A stretch of DNA of 5,621 nt from positions 1 to 5,621 of the forward strand of contig CAZQKI010000266.1 in NCBI GenBank assembly GCA_964592855.1, read 5' to 3'. Shown piece after piece: positions 1 to 5,621 of the stretch. This stretch comes from JAAYLN01 sp964592855 (GTDB lineage: Bacteria; Verrucomicrobiota; Kiritimatiellia; RFP12; JAAYLN01). The notes under the pieces are model-generated. The model was not told the DNA's origin. It did not search any database and worked only from the letters and a program-made list of their open reading frames with translations. The position numbers were made by a program, and so were the translations under genes. How positions within the stretch are numbered: position 1 is the first letter of the stretch; the number at the start of each line of letters is the position of its first letter.

Positions 1-1
1 G

Positions 2-1921
2 GCCGTCTGGTTGCTCGGGTTCAACCATGTCGGCCTGCCGGCGGCCATGCTCGACAAATATCCCTTCCGCCAACCCGCCGGCCATCACTGGGTCGAGTTC
101 GGCCCGGAACAGACACGGGGACAGCTCGACCAGCAGATTCAACCGTATGCCTCGAAGACCGTGGTCGCCGCCTATCCGGCGGTCTTCGGGTTCGCGGACG
201 AAGTGGCCTGCCATGCGAAGATCGGCACGAACGTCGCGGCGCGGGCGCATTTTCGCCAGTGGCTGGCCGAGGCATCCATCGCGCCGGCCGCTCTGGGCGT
301 AGGTCAACTGGGTGATGTGATTCCGATCGAGACACCGGACGACCTGCGTGAGCGCCAGAAGCAGGACGCGAAGGCCGCCAACCGGGTGTTCTATTACACG
401 TCCCGTTTCCGCCAGACGTCAGGGACGCAACACCTGCGCTGGCTGACCGAGCGTTTTCATCAGTCGGCCACGGCCACCAACGCCATCACCACCACGCTGG
501 TCGCCGATCATCCGTACTTCAGCGGCACCGGCCTAGGGATGGGCATGGACCAGCCGAACATGGCCTGGGGCGGCTGGCCGCTGGCGCTGGACTGGTTTGA
601 TCTGGCCCGCCGGCATGCGGTGGACATGATCGGCATTGAGGACTGGATGGGCTTGCAGTACATGTATGGCCCGCGATATTCGTGGGAAGGCCCGCAACTG
701 ATGGGCTTTCAGGCCACGATGATGCGCAGCGGGAGCGAGGGGAAGATCCCCATCATCGCCTGGATCACGCCGAGCAACGACACCAACTTCCTGCTGAAGG
801 CCTCGTCGGCGCTGGCGCAGGGGGCCAAGCACCTCTTCTTCTGGACCTACGGCCCGACCTGCACCGGCACGGAGAATTACTGGTCCGATCTGCGCGGCGC
901 CTACGACGGCGTGGCGCGCTATGCCCGGCAGCTCGCCGCCACGGAGAAGATCATCGCGCCCGGCATGACGCGGCGGACCCGCGTGGCGCTGGTTTACAGC
1001 ATTTCGTCCGATCTCTGGCAGCCGTTCGGTTACATCCACATGCTCGAACGCCGCGGCACGTACCTGTCGCTGGTTCACGACCAGTACCTGGTGGACCTGC
1101 TGACCGAGCAGGACATCGAGGCCGGCCGTTTGAAGGACTACGACGCACTCTACGTCACCGACGCCTGCCTGACGGACAAATCGGCCGCCGCCATCGTCGC
1201 ATGGGTCAAAGGGGGTGGCAGGTTGTACGGCGCGTGCGGCGCCGGCAGCCGCAACGAATTCAACGAGCCGGTCCCCGGCCTGGCCGAGGCGTTCGGCATT
1301 GCGCCCGGTATCCAGACTGCGGTGCAGCCGGGCGAATACCGCGTGCGCGGCAATCTGAATGGCATGGACTATGTAGATCAGATCCGGCTGGAGAACGACG
1401 GCAGCGCCTTTGGCGCGCTGGGCGTGAAGGTGGCGATCCAGCCGACAACGGCCGGGATTCTGGGAAAGTTCCAGGATGGCGCGACGGCCGTGGTCACCAA
1501 CACGCTGGGCAAAGGCCATGCCATCTACTTTGCCGCCTGTCCGGCACTGGCCTATATCAAGGAGGCAAAGTTTGTGCCGGCCGAGCTCAAGGAGAAATGG
1601 CCTGCGGCGCAGAGGCAGGTGATCAACCGCACGGTGAAGCTCGCCGGCGTGCCCCGGCTGGTGGAGCTCGACCATCCGGTTGTCGAGGTCGGCATCTATG
1701 ATGCCGACGCCGGCACGGCCCTCGTGCTGGCCAACTTTTCGCACGAACCCATTCGCGAGCTGACCGTGCGGGTGCCGATGGCCAAGAGTCCCCGCCGCGT
1801 CCGGTCGTTCGAGCAGGGACGATTGCGATTCAAAATCGTGAAAGCGCCCGCCTCGGACTATCCTTTCTCGGTGGAGTTCAAGCTGCGCCTGGAACTGAAC
1901 GATATCGTGACGCTGGAGTGA
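2..1921 (+). CDS. Glycoside-hydrolase-like protein, 5' truncated by window edge
   Basis: The frame is open from base 2 (reads A-V-W-L-L-G-F), so the true start is upstream and the protein is longer than the ~639 residues seen. Counting from the TTG at base 11, residues ~1-320 look like the later part of a TIM barrel. This part includes GIEDWMG with Glu210 at a strand end, then IPIIAWITP, and GAKHLFFWTYGP, which resembles the last barrel strands of clan-A glycosidases; Glu210 is a candidate catalytic residue by inference only. Residues ~322-535 begin RVALVYSISSD and contain the YDALYVTDACLT and WVKGGGRLYGACGAGS segments, typical of the glutaminase-like trimerisation domain of GH42-type beta-galactosidases. 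Residues ~550-636 are a beta-rich tail (VEVGIYDADAGTALVLANFS). I cannot assign a CAZy family or substrate. It is followed directly by the GH106-like gene on the same strand, probably in one operon. Confidence 0.7.
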   Translation, partial: AVWLLGFNHVGLPAAMLDKYPFRQPAGHHWVEFGPEQTRGQLDQQIQPYASKTVVAAYPAVFGFADEVACHAKIGTNVAARAHFRQWLAEASIAPAALGVGQLGDVIPIETPDDLRERQKQDAKAANRVFYYTSRFRQTSGTQHLRWLTERFHQSATATNAITTTLVADHPYFSGTGLGMGMDQPNMAWGGWPLALDWFDLARRHAVDMIGIEDWMGLQYMYGPRYSWEGPQLMGFQATMMRSGSEGKIPIIAWITPSNDTNFLLKASSALAQGAKHLFFWTYGPTCTGTENYWSDLRGAYDGVARYARQLAATEKIIAPGMTRRTRVALVYSISSDLWQPFGYIHMLERRGTYLSLVHDQYLVDLLTEQDIEAGRLKDYDALYVTDACLTDKSAAAIVAWVKGGGRLYGACGAGSRNEFNEPVPGLAEAFGIAPGIQTAVQPGEYRVRGNLNGMDYVDQIRLENDGSAFGALGVKVAIQPTTAGILGKFQDGATAVVTNTLGKGHAIYFAACPALAYIKEAKFVPAELKEKWPAAQRQVINRTVKLAGVPRLVELDHPVVEVGIYDADAGTALVLANFSHEPIRELTVRVPMAKSPRRVRSFEQGRLRFKIVKAPASDYPFSVEFKLRLELNDIVTLE

Positions 1922-1928
1922 AGGTGCG

Positions 1929-1944
1929 ATTCGTGCATACGAAT
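1929..1944. promoter_or_regulatory. 16-bp palindrome (possible operator or weak hairpin)
   Basis: A perfect 6-bp inverted repeat, ATTCGT and ACGAAT, is separated by GCAT and sits 7 bases after the stop codon of the upstream gene. It is followed by GG and five T residues (1947-1951). It could be a regulator-binding site, or an AT-rich and therefore weak terminator-like hairpin. The heptamer ACGAATG at 1939-1945 recurs at 1974-1980, where it ends in the proposed ATG start of the next gene. No -35/-10 promoter pair is convincing here. Function is inference. Confidence 0.35.
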
Positions 1945-1977
1945 GGTTTTTCACAGCAAGACAGTGAAGACGCACGA

Positions 1978-4900
1978 ATGAATGATGAGCCTATGGCCAC
2001 GAGCACCCTTATTTCCAGAGATGCTTTCGCGAACCCCCCGGCATCATTCCGGCCGCTCCCGCTCTGGTCATGGAGCGACCGGTTGGAGGCCGGGGAACTT
2101 CAGCGGCAGGTGCGCGAATTCGCCGCGCAGGGGTTTGGCGGCTACTTCATGCATTCACGCTTCGGGCTGAAGACCGAGTACCTCTCGGATGAATGGATGC
2201 GCATGGTCGGCGCCTGCGTCGTGGCGGGGAAGCGGCAGGGGCTCGGGAGCTGGCTCTATGACGAAGACATCTGGCCGTCCGGGTTCGCTGGCGGGTTGGC
2301 GACGGCAGACGATCCGACAACCCGGTCGCGAAATCTGCTCTGGCATCGGCCGGAACCCGGTGAGATCCCCGCCGCGCGCACTCATCCCGATACGGTCGCC
2401 ATTTTTTCCCTCCGTTTCGCAGGGCCTGGCATTCTGGCGGCCTGCCGCCTGCTTGACGCACAGGCGGACGCTCCCGCAAAGGGCGAGGAGGTTTGGTGGT
2501 TCTACCGGAAGGTGGCCGAACCCTCTGTACGCTTCAACGGCGGGACCTACATTGACGCGCTCAGCGCCGCGGCGGTGGAGAAGTTCCTGCACATCACGCT
2601 GGACGCCTACGCCACGCGCTACGGCGCCGATTTCGGCGCGGCGATTCCAGGCGTGTTTACCGACGAACCGGCCTATGAAACCATCGGCAACAAGGACGGC
2701 GGCCTCCTGCCGTGGACCGATGCGATGCCGGACGTTTTCCGGCACGACAACGGGTACGACCTGGTCCCCCTCCTGCCGTTTCTGGCGTGGGACGGGGATC
2801 GCTCACGCAAGGTGCGCCACGACTTCTGCCGCACCCTGCTGCTCCGGTATCTTGCCTGCTGGAGCCGCCCGTACTTCGAGCGGTGCGAACAACTGGGCCT
2901 GAAGCTGACCGGCCACTATCTGGGCGAGGAAACGCTCGCCTTGCAGCCGCGTTTTCACGGGGCCGCCATGCCGCACTACGAGTACATGCACGTACCCGGC
3001 GTGGATCACCTGGGGCTGAATATCAGCAACCCGTTGAAGATCCGGCAGGTCGTTTCCGTGGCGCGCCAGCTCGGCCGCACGGCCGTGTTGTCGGAACTGT
3101 TCGGCGGCGCCGGTGCGGACGCGACGTTTGAGGATCTGAAGTGGATTGCCGACTGGCATCTTGCCCTCGGTGTGACCGTGCTCTGTCCGCACCTGATTCC
3201 GTTCACGATGAGCGGCGTCTGCAAGCGTGACTGGCCGCCTTCCCTGGGATTATCGCAACCGTATTGGCGACACCTGCGCCTGCTGAACGACTACTTCACC
3301 CGGGCGGGTTGGCTGCTGCAACAGGGGCGACCGACGGCGGGCATCCTCGTCCTGCACAATATCGGGTCGGCGTGGAGCGACTACCGGTTCAGCAGGGTGG
3401 GTTGGGAGGTCAACAACGAGCTGGCCGGTACGACACGCTGGAACGACGCCCTCACCGGCATGGCGCAGAATCTTCTCGAACTGCACCGCGATTTCGACCT
3501 CGGCGACGAGACCATTCTGGAGCGCCACGGCCGGGTTGGGGCTTCAGATGAGCTGGAGGTGGGCACGGCCGGCCGGTATCGCCTCGTCATCGTGCCGGAA
3601 TCCCTGACCTGGTTCCGTTCAACTGTCGACCTGCTGCGCGCCTTTCTCGCGGCGGGCGGCCGCGTGCTGTTCGCGGGCGAGCCGCCGGTCCTGATCAACG
3701 CCGAGCCGGGAGAGGCCGTGTGGCGGGATGTCCTGGCACATCCGAATACCGCGCGGTGCGAGCCGGGCAAGGCGAGCCTGGAGGCCGCCATCGCCGCCGT
3801 GCTGCCGCGCCGAGTCGGAGTTCACGACGCGCAGGGCGGTGAACTGGCGGACATCCTGGTCAACGAACGCGTCGTGGAAGAAGCCGGGCGTGTGCGGCGC
3901 ATCCTGTTTCTGGCCAATACGAGCCGGGAGAGGACCCACCGGGCCGTCGTGCGGGTGCCGGGTGCCGCGCGAGCGGAGGTATGGCGGCTGGACGACGGTA
4001 CGACAGTGCCGGCGCCCGCGCGGTCCGCCGGACCGGACACGGAAATTCCCGTCATTCTGCCGCCGGTGGGCAGCCTGACTCTTGTCCTGAAAGATGGCCA
4101 TCCCGGCGGGGTGCGGACGGAAACACCGGCGCCGCGGCGACTGGCGGTTCTGACGGGGCCGTGGACGCACGCGCGGCTTCATCCCAACACCCTGTCCCTG
4201 TGCCTGTGCTCGTTCTGCCTGGACGGCGGCGAATGGACCGGCCCCGTGCCAGTCTGGGAGGTACGCAGTCGCGTGGTGGCGGCCGGACTGGGGGCAAATG
4301 CGGGGCTTCAGCCGTGGAAGCTGATCAAGAGCGGTGTAAAGCCCGCCCCTGTGCGGGTCGAACTGCGCTTTGAATTTGAGTCACGACTGGAACGTAAGGT
4401 TGCCGCCTCTTTGGTGGTCGAGCGGGGGGACCTGTGGCGAATGCGCGTGAACGGCACAGCGATTGTTGCCGGCACGGATTGGCAATGGGACCCCGCATTC
4501 CGCAAGGCGGATATCAGCGGCCTCCTGCGATCCGGTGACAATGTGATTGAGCTGGAGACCGTGTATTCGCTCGATACGCCCATCGAGGGTATCTATATTG
4601 TCGGCGAATTCGGGGCGCGGGTGACGGACGAGAACCGGGCCCTGCTCATTGAGGAGCCGCGGGCGTTGACGGCGGGCGATTGGACCGCGCAGGGGTATCC
4701 CTGCTACGCGGGAACGATGCGGTACGCAATGGCGGTCCAACTGCCCCCCTGCAGTGAGGGACAACGGGTGCTGGTTCGTCTCGTACGGCCCGCGGGCATA
4801 CTGTTCCGGGTCCGGATGAACGGTGGCGCCTGGCGGGCGATCGCCTGGCAGGAAGAATACGGCTGGACCGCCGATATGACCGATTCGACGTGTTCGGGAG

Positions 4901-5274
4901 ACAACCAGCTGGAGATCGAGGTCGTGAATTCCCTGCGCAACGCCATGGTGCCATACTGTGGGGAAAACCCGATCGAGTTCAATACTTCGCACATTCATCG
5001 GGATGGCGGGCGCCTGAAGCCCTGCGGACTACTGGAATGCGTTGAGGTGCTGTGCGTGACGGACGCCTGGGCTGGACCGGCGACGCGCAGGTGTTCATCC
5101 CTACGGCGTGCTTCAACCGGGATGTCGCCGCGTTTTTCGAGAAATGGTGCGCGGACCCTGCGCGTGCACGTGACGGTACCGCCCAACACCACTGCTACCG
5201 TGATTCTTCCGGGGCGGAAGGCGGTCCGGGGCGGCGCGGGTAGGCACGAGTTCTGCACTTACAAGGAGCGATGA
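1978..5274 (+). CDS. GH106-related glycoside hydrolase (alpha-L-rhamnosidase-like) with aberrant C-terminal fusion
   Basis: This is a large hydrolase of the family related to GH106 alpha-L-rhamnosidases, here ~1,098 residues. Seen in order: FANPPASFRPLPLWSW near the N-terminus; YDEDIWPSGFAGG (Asp95-Glu96-Asp97); TDEPAYE (Asp229-Glu230); TGHYLGEE (His313, Glu317-318); SELFGG (Glu373); FEDLKWIADWH (~384); CKRDWPPS (~415). A glutaminase-like domain (~455-580) follows, then a beta-sandwich (~640-704) and two galactose-binding-like sandwiches (~790-882 and ~885-1025). No signal peptide is visible, suggesting a cytoplasmic enzyme. I chose ATG 1978 because the family-like sequence starts just after it and a weak GAAG lies 8 bases upstream. 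GTG 1918 is an alternative that overlaps the previous stop as GTGA and would add 20 unconvincing residues; ATG 1993 is a third option. Family-like sequence ends near LLECVEVL (~1025). The remaining ~73 residues derive from a GH78 remnant, partly read out of frame. The substrate is inferred from family membership only. Confidence 0.85.
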   Translation: MNDEPMATSTLISRDAFANPPASFRPLPLWSWSDRLEAGELQRQVREFAAQGFGGYFMHSRFGLKTEYLSDEWMRMVGACVVAGKRQGLGSWLYDEDIWPSGFAGGLATADDPTTRSRNLLWHRPEPGEIPAARTHPDTVAIFSLRFAGPGILAACRLLDAQADAPAKGEEVWWFYRKVAEPSVRFNGGTYIDALSAAAVEKFLHITLDAYATRYGADFGAAIPGVFTDEPAYETIGNKDGGLLPWTDAMPDVFRHDNGYDLVPLLPFLAWDGDRSRKVRHDFCRTLLLRYLACWSRPYFERCEQLGLKLTGHYLGEETLALQPRFHGAAMPHYEYMHVPGVDHLGLNISNPLKIRQVVSVARQLGRTAVLSELFGGAGADATFEDLKWIADWHLALGVTVLCPHLIPFTMSGVCKRDWPPSLGLSQPYWRHLRLLNDYFTRAGWLLQQGRPTAGILVLHNIGSAWSDYRFSRVGWEVNNELAGTTRWNDALTGMAQNLLELHRDFDLGDETILERHGRVGASDELEVGTAGRYRLVIVPESLTWFRSTVDLLRAFLAAGGRVLFAGEPPVLINAEPGEAVWRDVLAHPNTARCEPGKASLEAAIAAVLPRRVGVHDAQGGELADILVNERVVEEAGRVRRILFLANTSRERTHRAVVRVPGAARAEVWRLDDGTTVPAPARSAGPDTEIPVILPPVGSLTLVLKDGHPGGVRTETPAPRRLAVLTGPWTHARLHPNTLSLCLCSFCLDGGEWTGPVPVWEVRSRVVAAGLGANAGLQPWKLIKSGVKPAPVRVELRFEFESRLERKVAASLVVERGDLWRMRVNGTAIVAGTDWQWDPAFRKADISGLLRSGDNVIELETVYSLDTPIEGIYIVGEFGARVTDENRALLIEEPRALTAGDWTAQGYPCYAGTMRYAMAVQLPPCSEGQRVLVRLVRPAGILFRVRMNGGAWRAIAWQEEYGWTADMTDSTCSGDNQLEIEVVNSLRNAMVPYCGENPIEFNTSHIHRDGGRLKPCGLLECVEVLCVTDAWAGPATRRCSSLRRASTGMSPRFSRNGARTLRVHVTVPPNTTATVILPGRKAVRGGAGRHEFCTYKER
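5052..5274 (+). pseudogene. GH78 alpha-L-rhamnosidase remnant, frameshifted and internally deleted
   Basis: In the frame starting at 5052, bases 5052-5147 read VRDGRLGWTGDAQ, then VFIPTACF and NRDVAAFFEKW. This is the hallmark active-site stretch of GH78 alpha-L-rhamnosidases (usual form RDERLGWTGDAQ...DVAAFF.KW). About 26 of its 32 codons end in G or C, against about 19 of 32 in the overlapping GH106-like frame, so the conserved frame is the one no longer translated. After a shift to the other frame, bases 5161-5253 read RVHVTVPPNTTATVILPG and end GAGRHEF, matching the usual GH78 C-terminal strand region. A complete GH78 has several hundred residues before the motif and some 350-400 between these two segments; both are missing. 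The Glu normally preceding RLGW is Gly here. The piece ends at the TGA at 5272. It is a relic of a second rhamnosidase gene that once lay downstream, unless the assembly is wrong. Confidence 0.8.
5263..5268 (+). promoter_or_regulatory. Strong Shine-Dalgarno at end of GH78 remnant
   Basis: AAGGAG lies 5 bases before ATG 5274 and 2 bases before ATG 5271. It sits inside the last codons of the GH78 remnant and would serve a gene coupled to that stop codon by an ATGA overlap. Confidence 0.5.
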
Positions 5275-5402
5275 TGAACTTCATTGATCTGACGACTGAA
5301 GCGGAGATGCAGGACGCGAAGCAGTGGCTGGCGGAGACACACAAAGAAGGCTATGGTTGCAAGGGAGACGCATGTCGGAAAATCATAAAGTCGGGACGTT
5401 GA
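5274..5402 (+). CDS. Possible 42-residue ORF, unknown function or truncated gene start
   Basis: ATG 5274 overlaps the preceding TGA by one base and has a well-placed AAGGAG. The 42-residue product begins MNFIDLTTEAEMQDAKQWL, is hydrophilic and probably helical at the N-terminus, has Cys29 and Cys34 (GCKGDAC), and has no membrane segment. Its last 31 bases overlap the start of the permease gene in another frame. I do not recognise it. It could be a real small protein, the leftover N-terminus of a gene cut down by the same deletions that removed the GH78 gene, or a translated leader that couples expression to the permease. The good ribosome site argues for translation; the short length and overlap argue for caution. 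Confidence 0.35.
   Translation: MNFIDLTTEAEMQDAKQWLAETHKEGYGCKGDACRKIIKSGR
5361..5367 (+). promoter_or_regulatory. Ribosome binding site of MFS permease
   Basis: AAGGGAG is 4 bases upstream of ATG 5372 and sets the permease start, placing it inside the preceding small ORF. Confidence 0.55.
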
Positions 5403-5621
5403 GCTATACATGGCGCGGGCTGGCGGCTTTGTTCGCCTGGCTGCTTTGGGGCGATTTCTGCTGGTCGATGATGGAGGCGGTTGTGCCGAGCATCATACCG
5501 CTGAAAATGCAGGGCCTCAACGCCTCCAACACGCTGATGGGGGTGGTATTGGGGACGATCCCCGCCGCGTTGAACCTGACGATAACCCCCTACCTCAGTT
5601 TCAGGAGCGACCATCATCGCG
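5372..5621 (+). CDS. MFS transporter, probable oligosaccharide/sugar permease, 3' truncated by window edge
   Basis: The first 83 residues are present and the frame is open to the window end. After a short polar N-terminus (MSENHKVGTLSYTW), a first hydrophobic segment spans ~16-31 and contains LFAWLLWGDFCWSMMEAVVP, followed by VPSIIPLKMQGLNASN. A second segment spans ~57-78 (LMGVVLGTIPAALNLTITPY), ending in SFRSDHHR. This last part corresponds to the SFRSDRHR loop that precedes the basic MFS signature between helices 2 and 3. The pattern belongs to a group of MFS transporters common in polysaccharide-degradation loci of PVC bacteria, from memory of the family. It sits downstream of glycosidases on the same strand, which suggests import of a glycan breakdown product; the substrate cannot be read from sequence. 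The start is supported by an AAGGGAG site. Confidence 0.8.
   Translation, partial: MSENHKVGTLSYTWRGLAALFAWLLWGDFCWSMMEAVVPSIIPLKMQGLNASNTLMGVVLGTIPAALNLTITPYLSFRSDHHR

Noticed and set aside
682..1701. 339-codon open frame on the + strand in another frame
   Set aside because: It lies fully inside the GH-like gene, its product is low-complexity Arg/Gly/His-rich and it shows no domain; it is a shadow frame.
1929..1951. Rho-independent terminator between the two hydrolases
   Set aside because: The stem is only 6 bp and AT-rich, and the T-run has five bases after GG. It is too weak to call a terminator, so it is listed only as a possible regulatory palindrome.
533..1975. 480-codon open frame on the - strand
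   Set aside because: It is antisense to the well-supported hydrolase frame, its translation is rich in His/Arg/Gly/Val with no recognisable domain, and long shadow frames are expected in GC-rich genes.
2155..2745. 196-codon - strand frame inside the GH106-like gene
   Set aside because: It overlaps conserved GH106-like motifs on the + strand and has no recognisable protein features.
5052..5147. Programmed ribosomal frameshift joining GH106-like and GH78 parts
   Set aside because: No slippery sequence is evident, and even with a shift the product would lack most of the GH78 domain, so decay by deletion fits better.
1..5621. tRNA, rRNA, CRISPR array, insertion sequence or transposase
   Set aside because: No cloverleaf, repeat-spacer pattern, transposase motif or terminal inverted repeats were seen; nearly all of the window is protein-coding.

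Overview
This is a GC-rich, gene-dense window with all readable genes on the + strand. It looks like part of a carbohydrate-degradation locus from a Verrucomicrobia/Planctomycetes/Lentisphaerae-type (PVC group) bacterium. That taxonomic guess rests on the protein styles: a GH106-related hydrolase with the YDEDIWPSG and KRDWPP motifs, and an MFS permease starting with the WLLWGDFC...MEAVVPSI pattern. No phylogenetic marker gene is present.

Layout: (1) bases 2-1921 hold the 3' part of a large glycoside-hydrolase-like protein whose start lies left of the window. It has a TIM-barrel-like part, a class-I-glutaminase-like (beta-galactosidase trimerisation-like) domain and a beta-rich tail. (2) A short gap or overlap contains a 16-bp palindrome (1929-1944). 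(3) Bases about 1978-5274 hold a GH106-related glycoside hydrolase of about 1,100 residues, probably cytoplasmic. (4) The last ~220 bases of that reading frame (5052-5274) are not GH106-like. They are two pieces of a GH78 alpha-L-rhamnosidase: the catalytic RLGWTGDAQ motif in the +3 frame and the C-terminal VTVPPNTTATV strand region in the +1 frame, fused onto the GH106-like gene. (5) A possible 42-residue ORF (5274-5402) follows. (6) The 5' end of an MFS sugar-type permease (5372 onward) runs off the right edge.

Working model (inference): the permease imports oligosaccharides and the hydrolases trim them inside the cell. Both the GH106-like protein and the lost GH78 point towards rhamnose-containing glycans. 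The main surprise is the collapsed GH78 gene. An ancestral tandem GH106-like/GH78 pair seems to have lost most of the GH78 gene by deletion, leaving a frameshifted stub now read as the C-terminus of the upstream enzyme. An assembly artefact is the main alternative.
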